In this document: piece by piece, positions 37,057 to 46,900 of the stretch
How the letters are laid out: the number at the start of each line of letters is the position of its first letter
How positions within the stretch are numbered: the stretch's first letter is position 1
From: Chryseobacterium luquanense
Lineage (GTDB): Bacteria; Bacteroidota; Bacteroidia; Flavobacteriales; Weeksellaceae
Assembly (NCBI RefSeq): GCF_026460945.1
Contig: NZ_JAOVZV010000002.1
Location: 98,562-162,561, forward strand
Direction: 5' to 3'
Length of the DNA stretch: 64,000 nt
Made by a program: the position numbers and the translations under genes
Notes under the pieces: generated by a model
Databases searched by the model: none
What the model saw: only the letters and a program-made list of their open reading frames with translations
What the model was told of the DNA's origin: nothing

Positions 37057-38286
37057 CTATTCTGTTCTCAATGCTTCAATCGGTTTAATTTTCGAAGCTC
37101 TGTAAGCCGGGACAAATCCTGCAATCAATCCAGAGATGACCAAAGCGATGAACGCTGCGATAATTTCATACCACCCCACACTTGGATTTTTAATAAAATA
37201 TTCTTCTAAATTATCTCCTATTAAATGTAAAGCTAAAACGCCCAATCCTACCCCTACAAATCCTGAAACAACCGTGATAACAACACTTTCCTGAACAATC
37301 AAGGCGACAATACTTCCCGGTTTCGCTCCGATTGCTTTTCGCACTCCGATTTCTTTGGTTCTTTCTTTAACGATGTAAACCATGATGTTGCTGATCCCAA
37401 TAATTCCTGCCAACAAAGTTCCTAATCCAATGAACGTTACAATCCCTGTAAGAACCGCCATAAACATGAAAGTTTCATTCATATTTTTAGCGTTGTTCCA
37501 AACACGAATTCCATTTTCATCGTCTGGAGAAACATTTTTTCGGGCTTTAAGACCGTCTTTCAGTTTATCGCCATATTTTATTGCCTGTTCCGGAGTTAGA
37601 TTTTCATTATAAGCAATGTATGCTGTACTTATCGTATCCGAACCTTTTTTCATCTGCTGTAAAGTGGTAATAGGAATTGTAATATGTCGCTCATCATTAT
37701 CTCCACCATCATCAGAAAACACTCCGATAACCTTGAACATCGTTCCGTTAATATCCAAATCTTTACCTACTGGACTTCCGTTTTTTATTAAATCCCTTTG
37801 CACCATTCTACCGACAACCGCTACGTTTTGTTTGCGTACCAAATCCATGGATGAAAGATAACGGCCTTCCAACATTTTTCTGTTTTCGATGTATTTTTCT
37901 TCAGGATCGGCTCCGTTGATTTGATAGGAACCGCTTTCCTTACCATACTTCACCATCAAATTAGCGGTGTATCTCGGCGTAGAATACCCTACTTTTTCCT
38001 TATCATTATTCACTAAGAAATCATAATCTTCATTATTCATCGTCACGGTACGGTCAGATTGCAAACCATTGTAAGCAATCGTTGTTTTCCCCGAATAAAT
38101 GGTAATCAAGTTTTGAGCATCTCGTGCAAAACCTTCTGTAAAAGCATTTTTTAAACCACTTCCGATTCCGAAAAGAACAATAAAAATAAACAGCCCCAAA
38201 GCCACGGTAAAACCCGAAAGCACCGTTCGCAATACATTACTGCGAATCGAACTGAATATTTCCTGCCAACGATCTAGGTCAAACAT
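37057..38286 (-). CDS. MacB-like ABC transporter permease (second)
   Basis: A 409-aa FtsX/MacB-type permease. TM1 lies near 20-45, the periplasmic MacB core at about 50-265, and three TM helices occupy about 275-395. It has the KERTKEIGVRKAIGAKPGSI loop and ends SKIKPIEALRTE, like the downstream permease, with which it shares the layout but only moderate identity. It probably forms the transporter heterodimer driven by the ATPase encoded upstream. About 500 nt of repeat and pseudogene sequence separate it from that ATPase gene. Confidence 0.93.
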   Translation of the reverse strand: MFDLDRWQEIFSSIRSNVLRTVLSGFTVALGLFIFIVLFGIGSGLKNAFTEGFARDAQNLITIYSGKTTIAYNGLQSDRTVTMNNEDYDFLVNNDKEKVGYSTPRYTANLMVKYGKESGSYQINGADPEEKYIENRKMLEGRYLSSMDLVRKQNVAVVGRMVQRDLIKNGSPVGKDLDINGTMFKVIGVFSDDGGDNDERHITIPITTLQQMKKGSDTISTAYIAYNENLTPEQAIKYGDKLKDGLKARKNVSPDDENGIRVWNNAKNMNETFMFMAVLTGIVTFIGLGTLLAGIIGISNIMVYIVKERTKEIGVRKAIGAKPGSIVALIVQESVVITVVSGFVGVGLGVLALHLIGDNLEEYFIKNPSVGWYEIIAAFIALVISGLIAGFVPAYRASKIKPIEALRTE

Positions 38287-38328
38287 ATATTTGTTTTTTA
38301 CTTTGTAAAAAAGTCAATTTGCTTTGCA

Positions 38329-38775
38329 GTGAATTTTGCTTCGCAAGTCAATTATTTTAATGTCAATTTTTGCCTTATTCAAATTCACAATTGACTATTT
38401 ACAATTCATTATTTCAACATTCCACTCAAAAGGATAAATGTTATTTTTAGTTTAGCTCCTACTTTTTCCACATCAACTAGGTTAAGATATTCAGATTCAA
38501 TAATTATATCAAAACAAGAATCCAATTCTATTACTGAGCCTCTTGAAATTTCAAAATATCTTTTTCTTCAATTTCAGATTTTCTAGAGCATCCTTCGGTA
38601 ATATTTAAAACTACTGAAGTTGAAGCTCACCGTATCTGATCTGTTAAATTAAATTTTTCTTCACCTGGAAGATTTAAAAACATTTTTTCTCTTTTTAAAA
38701 TTCACTTGTGTTTACTTGATAATTGTAAATAATCGCATTTAAAATTCACTTGCGAAGCAAAAATTGACCATTCAC
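38329..38775. repeat. Inverted-repeat-bounded insertion in the exporter operon
   Basis: Arms at 38329-38358 (GTGAATTTTGCTTCGCAAG then TCAATTATTTT) and 38741-38775 (AAAATTCACTTGCGAAGC then AAAAATTGACC) are inverted copies that bracket a broken four-helix-bundle gene. The pair matches the shorter, gene-free element at 36924-37050, so this copy looks like the same element carrying cargo. Confidence 0.65.
38409..38683 (-). pseudogene. Broken four-helix-bundle protein gene (23S rRNA IVS-protein family)
   Basis: Read on the minus strand from an ATG at 38683, the frame gives LPGEEKFNLTDQIR, a TGA stop, then ASTSVVLNITEGCSRKSEIE. After a one-base frame change it continues ISRGSVIELDSCFDIIIES and ends IGA-like ..VGAKLKITFILLSGMLK at TAA (38409). 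This follows the family pattern fPkeErfgLtdQiRRAs..NiaEG..R...ArGSl.ELet. Damage: the first helix is missing, CGA has become TGA at the RRAS motif, and a frameshift precedes ISRGS. The intact family forms small helical bundles, often encoded in 23S rRNA intervening sequences. Confidence 0.8.
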
Positions 38776-38784
38776 AATTCACCT

Positions 38785-39474
38785 TTACAGCACAATCTGC
38801 TTTATAAACTCATCACTCTCAATAATTCCGTCACGTAAAATGACGTTTCTTTTCGTTTGTGCGGCGACATCGTTTTCGTGAGTTACTACGATAATGGTTT
38901 TTCCTTCGTTATTGATATCCTGAAGCAATTTCATAATATCGTGGGTCGTTTTTGAATCTAGTGCTCCGGTTGGCTCATCTGCTAAAACCACTTTTGGATC
39001 AGTTATTAAAGCTCTTGCAATGGCAACCCTTTGTTTTTGTCCACCAGACAATTCGTTGGGTAAATGATTTGCCCATTGTGCCAATCCTACTTTTTCAAGA
39101 TATTCTAATGCTTTTTCGTTTCTTTCTTTTCTGGAAACATTTTGATAATATAAAGGAAGTGCAACATTTTCTATTGCTGTTTTATATCCAATTAAATTGA
39201 AAGACTGGAAGACAAAACCTAAAAATTTGGAGCGATATTCTGCAGCTTTCACTTCATTTAGATGTTCTATGGGAATTCCGTCCAACTCATAGACTCCTGA
39301 ATCTTTTTCATCCAGAATTCCGATAATATTCAATAAAGTTGATTTTCCGGAGCCAGAACTTCCCATAATAGAGACAAATTCACCTTCAGAAATATTAAGG
39401 TTAATTCCTTTGAGAACGTGCAGTTTACTCTTTCCCGTATCGTATGATTTATGTAGATCCTGAATTACTAACAT
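38785..39474 (-). CDS. MacB/LolD-type ABC transporter ATP-binding protein
   Basis: A 229-aa ATPase. Walker A is GSSGSGKST (38-46), the Q-loop FVFQSFNL (88-95), the signature LSGGQ (142-146), Walker B VVLADEP (162-168) and the switch His in VVTHEND near 198. This is the subfamily that energises MacB/FtsX-type exporters of peptides, lipoproteins or macrolides. It is the first gene of the operon with two permeases and an adaptor. The substrate is not evident. Confidence 0.95.
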   Translation of the reverse strand: MLVIQDLHKSYDTGKSKLHVLKGINLNISEGEFVSIMGSSGSGKSTLLNIIGILDEKDSGVYELDGIPIEHLNEVKAAEYRSKFLGFVFQSFNLIGYKTAIENVALPLYYQNVSRKERNEKALEYLEKVGLAQWANHLPNELSGGQKQRVAIARALITDPKVVLADEPTGALDSKTTHDIMKLLQDINNEGKTIIVVTHENDVAAQTKRNVILRDGIIESDEFIKQIVL

Positions 39475-39754
39475 TAAGCTTTGGATGTTTTTATACCCTA
39501 TAAGTAGCCATCACAATCGTTTTGTTACAAGATTGGGAAATTCTTTTTACTTTACACTTGTTTAACATATTATTAATTAAAAATCAATTACTTATAAATA
39601 TCTGTTTAATTAAAATCCACCTGAGCAATTTGTTTTAGACGGATAAGTTCCTATAATCCAATAGCAAAGGGAGTTTCATGTAATTGTGGAAAACTTTTAA
39701 GGTTAAAAGACAGCCAATTAGTCTTTACCCCTTTCAAAATCAGTGTTCATTTTC

Positions 39755-39762
39755 TAACTTTG
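39755..39762 (+). promoter_or_regulatory. -7 element upstream of nrdB
   Basis: TAACTTTG (TAnnTTTG) lies 144 nt upstream of the nrdB ATG, in the 432-nt gap after 39474. The leader would be long. The rest of the gap shows no ORF or RNA gene that I recognise; a weak hairpin (AAGAC / GTCTT) lies around 39705-39729. Confidence 0.4.
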
Positions 39763-39906
39763 TAGGTATATTCTGAAAGAAAATAAATGAGATTTAAGAT
39801 TAATCAATCACATTATTAACTTTCGAAAAATCAAATACTTATCGATATATCGGGAGTGTTTGTAAAATTCTATTTTTTACAAAACAAGAGACAAAATATT
39901 TACAAT

Positions 39907-40881
39907 ATGGGGATTTTCGACAAAAGAGTAAGCTACAAGCCATTTGAGTATCCTGAAGTTCTTCAGTTTACAGAAGCGATCAACAAATCTTTCTGGGTAC
40001 ACTCGGAAGTAGATTTCACGGCAGATGTTCAGGATTTTCAGTCGCAGCTGGAGCCACACGAAAAAAATGCGGTAAAAAATGCACTTTTGGCGATTGCTCA
40101 GATCGAAGTTTCGGTAAAGTCGTTTTGGGGTAATCTTTACAATCACCTTCCGAAGCCTGAACTGAACGGTTTGGGAGCGACGTTTGCAGAATGTGAATTC
40201 CGTCATTCGGAGGCGTACTCGCGTTTGCTTGAGGTGTTGGGCTATAATGAAGAGTTTCTTCATGTAGTGGAAGTTCCCGCACTGAAAAAGAGAATTCAGT
40301 TTTTATCTAATGTGCTGAAACATGCCAACTCTGCAACGCCGAAAGAGTATGTTTCGTCTTTGCTTCTGTTCAGTATTCTGATTGAGAATGTGTCTTTGTT
40401 CTCACAGTTTGCCATTATTTTATCGTTCACAAGATTTAAAGGTTTCATGAAAAATGTTTCCAATATTATTGCATGGACTTCTATTGATGAGCAGATTCAC
40501 GCAAACGGCGGAATTTATCTGATCAATAAAATCCGTGAAGAGCAGCCGGATCTTTTGACTGATTCTGATATTGAAGATATTTATACTTTGGTAGACCAAT
40601 CAATCGAGCTGGAAGGTGAAATTCTTGACTGGATCTTTGAAATGGGCGAACTGGATAAATTCTCGAAACAGGATTTGATCAACTTTATGAAATACCGTGT
40701 TGATGAAAGTTTAACCAAAATCAACATGGAAAAACGTTACAACACCACTGCCGAGCAATACAGCCCGATGAAATGGTTTGAAGAGGAAGTATTTGCGAAT
40801 TCTATGGATGATTTCTTCGCAAAAAGACCGGTGGATTATACAAAGCATGATAAGAGTATTACGGCGAATGATTTGTTTTAG
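39907..40881 (+). CDS. nrdB: Ribonucleotide reductase class I beta subunit
   Basis: About 324 aa from ATG at 39907; the frame opens 17 codons earlier, but that leader is not conserved-looking. The diiron ligands are seen as D in FTADVQDF, E97 and H100 in ECEFRHSEAY, E in LIENVSLFSQF, and E/H in IDEQIHANGG. Y104 is placed as the radical tyrosine. It generates the radical used by NrdA to make deoxynucleotides. No ATP-cone is present at the N-terminus. nrdA lies 1.1 kb downstream with an extra gene between them. Confidence 0.96.
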   Translation: MGIFDKRVSYKPFEYPEVLQFTEAINKSFWVHSEVDFTADVQDFQSQLEPHEKNAVKNALLAIAQIEVSVKSFWGNLYNHLPKPELNGLGATFAECEFRHSEAYSRLLEVLGYNEEFLHVVEVPALKKRIQFLSNVLKHANSATPKEYVSSLLLFSILIENVSLFSQFAIILSFTRFKGFMKNVSNIIAWTSIDEQIHANGGIYLINKIREEQPDLLTDSDIEDIYTLVDQSIELEGEILDWIFEMGELDKFSKQDLINFMKYRVDESLTKINMEKRYNTTAEQYSPMKWFEEEVFANSMDDFFAKRPVDYTKHDKSITANDLF

Positions 40882-40902
40882 TGAAATTCAGTTCATAGAC
40901 GA

Positions 40903-41712
40903 ATGATTACAAAAAAATTTATAGAAGAATATTCATTATTCAGGAAGTTGAAATTTAATCAAACACTTCCTGACAACTTGGGAAATTGGGATCAAATACC
41001 AATAAACATGAATTGTCATAAATGTAGTTCTGTTCAAACATTTAATCTAATAAATCGTTACGGATATAATTCAAATTATAATACTCCTGATAATAACGCA
41101 GCAGACAAAGTCGCTTCACTTAAATACAAATGTCAATCTTGTAAAATCTTTGAGAGACACTTCTACATCTACATTAATCCTGAGTTAAATGAAATTTATA
41201 AAATTGGACAATATCCGGAGTGGGAAATTAAGATTGATAAAGGTCTAGAGAAAACATTGCATAAACATTTAGGCAATTTCAGAAAAGGATTAGTTTGCGA
41301 ATCACAAGGATACGGAATTGGAGCATTTTCATATTATAGAAGAATTACAGAAGACATAATTGATGAGCTTTTAGATTCAATTGAAGACTTAATTGATGAA
41401 GAAAATAAAGCCCAATATCAAGAAGCCTTAGAGAAAACTAAACAAACGCGAGTAACTCAAGAAAAAATATCACTTATAAAGGATTTGTTACCCTCAATTT
41501 TAAAGCCAGGTGGCATGAATACTTTGGGAGTTTTACACAGTGAATTAAGTGGAGGACTTCATTCTGAAAGCGATGAAGTTTGTTTGGAAAAGGCAAATCA
41601 TGTGAAAAACATTCTTACATTTTTGATAAATCAAGTTTTAAAAAGTAAAGAAGATGCTAAAAATTTCACTGAAAGCATGAAGTTTTTACTTGATAAAAAA
41701 TCTATTAAATAA
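40903..41712 (+). CDS. Unknown protein with zinc-ribbon and DUF4145-like region
   Basis: A 269-aa cytoplasmic protein. Two CxxC pairs (CHKCSS near 38-41 and CQSCK near 77-80) form a zinc ribbon. Near residue 145 GIGAFSYYRRITEDIIDELL resembles the helical DUF4145 domain often found in defence and restriction-linked proteins, and SELSGGLHSESDE near 205 follows. It is visibly more AT-rich than the flanking nrd genes, and lies between them 21 nt after nrdB, so it is probably acquired. The gene may be co-transcribed with nrdB. Function unknown. Confidence 0.8.
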   Translation: MITKKFIEEYSLFRKLKFNQTLPDNLGNWDQIPINMNCHKCSSVQTFNLINRYGYNSNYNTPDNNAADKVASLKYKCQSCKIFERHFYIYINPELNEIYKIGQYPEWEIKIDKGLEKTLHKHLGNFRKGLVCESQGYGIGAFSYYRRITEDIIDELLDSIEDLIDEENKAQYQEALEKTKQTRVTQEKISLIKDLLPSILKPGGMNTLGVLHSELSGGLHSESDEVCLEKANHVKNILTFLINQVLKSKEDAKNFTESMKFLLDKKSIK

Positions 41713-41777
41713 AGAATCGTTTCATTCCTCACAATAATAGCGCTTATTGGTAAAGATAAAAGAAACCTCGTCTTAGC

Positions 41778-41880
41778 CCTGATTGCAGCGGCATCCTTTT
41801 TTGGGATTGCGGTGGCAGAAAAGTGAAAATGATAAAATAATGTGGTTCGCAATCACAAAAAAGATATAGCGGAAAGCAGG
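41778..41880. repeat. Long palindromic intergenic element (flavobacterial type)
   Basis: Outer arms CCTGATTGCAGCGGCATCC (from 41778) and AGATATAGCGGAAAGCAGG (to 41880) pair imperfectly. The inner stem is TTTTTTGGGATTGCG (41797-41811) with CGCAATCACAAAAAA (41848-41862), 14 of 15 paired. I recall elements with the same end words as common between genes of Flavobacteriia. It lies between the zinc-ribbon gene and nrdA, and a truncated second copy is at 63941-64000. It could be a transcribed structured RNA, an attenuator or a mobile palindrome. Confidence 0.7.
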
Positions 41881-41964
41881 TAGAACAGTGAGGAGGCAGA
41901 CAAGAATTTCTGCTCCTAAAAAAATAACAAAACAATGTACTCGGTACATTTTACAATATAAAAA

Positions 41965-43623
41965 ATGGAAGAACAAAACAACAATATCTGGTGGCTCAAC
42001 GAAGAATCTGAGCAAATGCTGAACAGAGGTTACCTTCTAAAAGGGGAAACCGTAGACGGTGCAATCGACAGAATCACGACTGCCGCAGCAAAAAAATTAT
42101 ACAAACCTGAACTGCAGCCGGCTTTCAAGGAGATGATCATGAAAGGATGGATCAGTTTTTCTTCTCCGGTGTGGGCGAATATGGGAACGCAGAGAGGTCT
42201 TCCAATCTCTTGTTTCAACGTGCATATTCCGGACAGCATTGAAGGAATTACCCACAAAATGGGTGAAGTAATTATGCAGACGAAAATCGGGGGCGGAACT
42301 TCGGGATATTTCGGGGAACTGCGTAACAGAGGAACTGCGGTAACTGATAACGGAAAATCTTCGGGTGCGGTGTCGTTTATGAAACTGTTTGACACTTCAA
42401 TGGATGTCGTTTCTCAGGGTGGTGTAAGAAGAGGTGCTTTTGCGGCTTATCTTGATGTTGACCACGGTGATATTGAAGAATTTTTATCAATTAAAGACAT
42501 TGGTAGTCCGATTCAGAACCTTTTTACAGGGATTTGTGTACCGGATTACTGGATGCAGGATATGATCGACGGTGATGCCGACAAACGTAAAATCTGGGCG
42601 AGAGTTTTGGAAAGCCGTCAGCAAAAAGGTCTTCCGTACATTTTCTTTACCGATAACGTGAACAGAAACAAGCCACAAGTTTATAAGGACTTAGGATTAA
42701 CCGTTAATGCGAGTAATCTTTGTTCGGAAATTATGCTTCCTTCAACCAGAGAGGAATCTTTCATCTGCTGCCTGTCTTCTATGAACTTAGAATTATATGA
42801 CGAGTGGAAAGATACGAACGCTGTACAGTTGGCGATTTATTTCCTTGACGCTGTTTTGTCTGAGTTTATCGAAAAAACGGAAGGAAATTATTATCTAAAA
42901 GGAGCAAGAGACTTCGCAATGCGCCACAGAGCGCTTGGTTTGGGAGTTTTGGGATACCATTCTTATCTTCAGAAAAATATGATTCCTTTTGAGAGTTTTG
43001 AGGCGACGCAGTTTAATGCAAGGGCTTTCAAACACATCAGAGCTCAGGCGGATATTGCATCGAAAGAACTGGCAAACATCTACGGTGAACCTGAACTTCT
43101 GAAAGGTTACGGAATGAGAAATACAACGGTAATGGCGATTGCTCCTACCACTTCAAGTTCTGCGATTTTAGGTCAGACTTCTCCGGGAATCGAGCCTTTT
43201 GCTTCAAATTACTACAAAGCAGGTCTTGCGAAAGGAAACTTCATGCGTAAGAATAAATATTTGGCTAAATTGCTTGAAGATAAAGGTCTTGACAACGAAG
43301 AAACGTGGAGAACGATTATGCTGAACCACGGTTCTGTACAGCACTTAACTGAACTGACTGACGAAGAAAAAGCAGTATTCAAAACATTCAAAGAAATCTC
43401 TCCGATGGAGATTATTTCTCAGGCCGCACAAAGACAGCAATATATCGATCAGGCTCAGTCTCTGAATTTACAGATTCCGTCTACGATGCCTGTTAAGGAT
43501 GTAAACTATCTTTATATTGAGGCTTGGAAGAAAGGTGTGAAAACTTTGTATTACCAAAGAAGTTCGTCTGTTTCTAAGGAAATGATGGTGAATTTTGTGA
43601 GCTGTTCGGCTTGTGAAGCTTAA
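41965..43623 (+). CDS. nrdA: Ribonucleotide reductase class I alpha subunit
   Basis: A 552-aa catalytic subunit. Redox cysteines are at C83 (PISCFNV) and in ESFICCLSSMNL near 270; the active-site NxCxE is NASNLCSEI near 248-256; the radical-transfer Tyr pair is TLYYQRSS near 527; a C-terminal CSAC provides the external thiols. It lacks the N-terminal ATP-cone of E. coli NrdA, which explains the short length, so allosteric activity control by dATP must be absent or act elsewhere. Reduces ribonucleoside diphosphates with NrdB. Confidence 0.96.
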   Translation: MEEQNNNIWWLNEESEQMLNRGYLLKGETVDGAIDRITTAAAKKLYKPELQPAFKEMIMKGWISFSSPVWANMGTQRGLPISCFNVHIPDSIEGITHKMGEVIMQTKIGGGTSGYFGELRNRGTAVTDNGKSSGAVSFMKLFDTSMDVVSQGGVRRGAFAAYLDVDHGDIEEFLSIKDIGSPIQNLFTGICVPDYWMQDMIDGDADKRKIWARVLESRQQKGLPYIFFTDNVNRNKPQVYKDLGLTVNASNLCSEIMLPSTREESFICCLSSMNLELYDEWKDTNAVQLAIYFLDAVLSEFIEKTEGNYYLKGARDFAMRHRALGLGVLGYHSYLQKNMIPFESFEATQFNARAFKHIRAQADIASKELANIYGEPELLKGYGMRNTTVMAIAPTTSSSAILGQTSPGIEPFASNYYKAGLAKGNFMRKNKYLAKLLEDKGLDNEETWRTIMLNHGSVQHLTELTDEEKAVFKTFKEISPMEIISQAAQRQQYIDQAQSLNLQIPSTMPVKDVNYLYIEAWKKGVKTLYYQRSSSVSKEMMVNFVSCSACEA

Positions 43624-43678
43624 GGGAAGAGAAAAGTAAAAGTAAAAAGAGCCAAGTTTTGGCTGTGAATATATTATA

Positions 43679-43707
43679 ACCGTGGAAATTTTTCTGCGGT
43701 TTTTTTG
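43679..43707 (+). terminator. Terminator downstream of nrdA
   Basis: ACCGTGGAAA / TTTCTGCGGT forms an 8/10 stem followed by seven T. A small perfect hairpin (AGCCAA / TTGGCT) lies just upstream at 43650-43664. The remainder of the gap to 43949 is AT-rich and holds only the promoter element at 43885. Confidence 0.75.
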
Positions 43708-43884
43708 TTTACCTTAAAAGAATCAAAAAAAAAAAAAATAATTACATAATTTATTTTGGCAATAAGCTTCATAATCTGATTTATAAATACATAACGAAAT
43801 AATAAACATTTATTTAAATAAAAAACAAAACCATATATTGCAAAAAATGTGAATTAATCAAAATATGTAGAAAAATTAAAATAA

Positions 43885-43892
43885 TATCTTTG
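43885..43892 (+). promoter_or_regulatory. -7 element of the second T9SS/small-protein pair
   Basis: TATCTTTG (TAnnTTTG) 57 nt upstream of the ATG at 43949; a -33 box is not obvious. Confidence 0.45.
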
Positions 43893-43948
43893 TTTTTTGA
43901 ATTTAAACTTCTCTCGGTTTTATATTGATCAAAAAACAAAAAACACTA

Positions 43949-46900
43949 ATGAAAAAAATTCTATTTACACTATTTGTAAGCTGCTGTTCTGTAGTTTATT
44001 CCCAAAACATTAATTTTACAGATTCTAAGTTTAAAGCTTTAATTCTAAGCTCAAACACCACGAATGAGATAGCAAAAGACCTTAACGGAAATTCTATCAC
44101 AATTGATACAAACGGAGATGGTGAAATTCAGCTTCAGGAAGCTCAACAGGTAGTGGTTCTTAATGTGAAAATGGATAAGACACAGTATTGTGATCCAATA
44201 ACCGAAGCTGTTACTAATTATATTTACTATTTTACTCATCTTCCAGAAAACATTTCTGATGCTTTGCTTTTTACTAATGTAGAAGAACTCTATATTTCAG
44301 ACACTAAAAATGCAAATATCAGTTTTGTAAATAATAGTAAAATTAAAAAAGTGATGTGCATGAATCGTTGGTTTTACAACGAGGCATCTTTCAACGGAAG
44401 TTACTATGACTCTGATTTTTTTCCTGTAGATTTTACCATTGATAATTGTCCGTCGGTTTTAACAATGAATGATATTAGTGCTTTTTATCATCCTTCTTTT
44501 TTAGGACAGGCCATTTTTAGAATTAAAAATAACCCACAGTTTAATGGTGCATTGGTGATGAATAACAAATTGGTTTCTGAATTGTATATTGAGAATGTCA
44601 ATTTAACATCAATTGATATCGATGATTGCAGAGGCCTTGTAAAATTATCTGTTCCCAATATTGCAACACTACAGACGATTAATATTGCCAATACACAAGA
44701 TTCACAAACAGATGATCAGGAAATTAATTTGATTGCGAATAATTGCACTGCCTTGCATGAAATTATTTTAGATGGCGATTATTATGACAGTTGTGCAGTT
44801 TATTTATCAGCAATCAATGTAAACGGATGTTCTTCTTTAAAGAAAATAAAAGGCGTTAACGCTTCGAATATTGATTTTTCAACAGCAGGATTAGTGAATC
44901 TTGAAGAATTAGACTGTGCATATTATAACAGATACATTTACACAACAAATTCCCTGGGAAGTGTAATACTAGGAAATGTAACATCATTAAATCTTGCAGG
45001 GCTACCAAAACTAAAAAAATTAACAGCCTTTAATCAACCTCTCAATTATGCAAATATAAATGTTTGCCCACTCTTGCAAGAGATAAATATCGTAACCTCA
45101 AGTCAGTTTTTAAGTAATTTAAATGTAAGTAATTTAACCGCACTGCATACACTAAAAGCTTATAATGGTGCTCCGGAGGATTCTAGCGTACCTATAAATC
45201 TACAAAATATAAATGCCCAAAATTGTACAGCTCTTACGGCTTTAGACATCTGGGGAAACTATGATTTAAAAACTTTGAATCTACAAAATTGTTCAAGTCT
45301 CCAAACTTTGGCTATAAGTGACAACATACTTTACAATTATTTTAGTCAACTCAATACATTAAATCTCCTTCAATGTTCAGGTCTTGAGGAGTTATATATC
45401 AAATACACAAAAATCAGTTCATTAGATATTTCTGATTGTACAGGATTAAAAAAACTTGATCTTATTGAAAATAATTTTCTCAATCAATTGAATATTTCTA
45501 ATAATATAAATTTAGAAGAACTTCACATAGAGAAACTCCCTTTGATAGCACAATTAAATACTTTAGCTAATGTCAATCTAAAGAATGTATTTTTTAAAGA
45601 ATGCCCATTATTAACACAACTGGATTTTTCAACCGCTTCACATTTAGAGAGTTTTTCTGCAATAGATAATTTAAACTTAGTTTCAGTTAATCTTCACAAC
45701 AACTCAATAGAACAGTATGTTGAAAATTATAATTACAATCCCAGCTTATCAGTTTGTGTTGATGATGCACAGCTGGCAACCTTTGTTGATTTTGATATAA
45801 ATTTCACCTCAGATTGCACAAACCTAATCCAAACTATATGGAATGGTACAACTTGGAGTAATGGAGCTCCTACGTCAGCTATTAATGCATTTATTGCTGG
45901 AAATTATTCTACAACAACACAACCTATGTTCACAGCAAAAAATATTATTGTTAATAACGGAGCTGTTTTAGAAATTACATCAGGAAATACAATCAACGCT
46001 GCTGATGTAACGATAAAAAATGGTGGAAACCTTATCCAAACAGATGGTTCTATATTAAATTATACCGGCACTTTCAAAGTAAAAAAATACTCAACAAGTG
46101 ACTTTGATAAGTACGCATTCTGGTCTTCACCAGTTGCTTCACAAGATCTTAATGCAATCTACGGAACAGGAATTACTCCTCAATTTATTACAGAATATAA
46201 TACCGCAACAGACAATTTCGTAAACGCAGCTTCTGCAACTTCAGCTTTTGGTAAAGGATATTCTATTAAAACCCCTTCAGGATCAATTGGAAACGTAACC
46301 TTTACAGGTGCCCCAAACAATGGTTCTCAGACTTACACTTTGGCAACAACAGGAAACAGATTTAATTTGGTGGGAAATCCTTATCCTTCAAATTTGAATT
46401 TAGATACTTTCTATATAGCAAACCAAGGAAGAATTTCTAATACCATGTATTTTTGGGATAACACGAGCAATTCTGTAACTACCCAAGGAGGAGCTAGTTC
46501 TGTAAACATTGGTTATGCTACTTATAATGCTTCTACTTCGGCTTGGGTTCCTGCGCCAAATATTATAACAGTTCCTACAGGAAATATTGCTAATATCGGA
46601 CAAGGGTTCTTTGTACGAGCATTACCTGCTCCCTCAGATACTTCTTTAAGTTTCAGAAATGATATGAGAGTGGCTACATCAGGAACTTTCTTTAATAAAA
46701 ACAATTCTCTTACAGAAGCTAAATTCTGGTTGAGATTAAACTCTTCTTACAATTCTAATAATACTTTTGCAGTTGCATATCTGTCTTCAGCATCTGATTC
46801 TTTCGATCAATATGATTCTAAAGCAATTGGAATTGGTTCTGATGCATTCTATACAATAGCAGATGCACAAAAACTGGTAATTCAGGGAAAATCGGATTTC

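Noticed and set aside
41965..43623. NrdA appears truncated at the N-terminus compared with E. coli
   Set aside because: All catalytic, radical-transfer and C-terminal cysteine motifs are present; only the ATP-cone is absent, as in other short class I enzymes.
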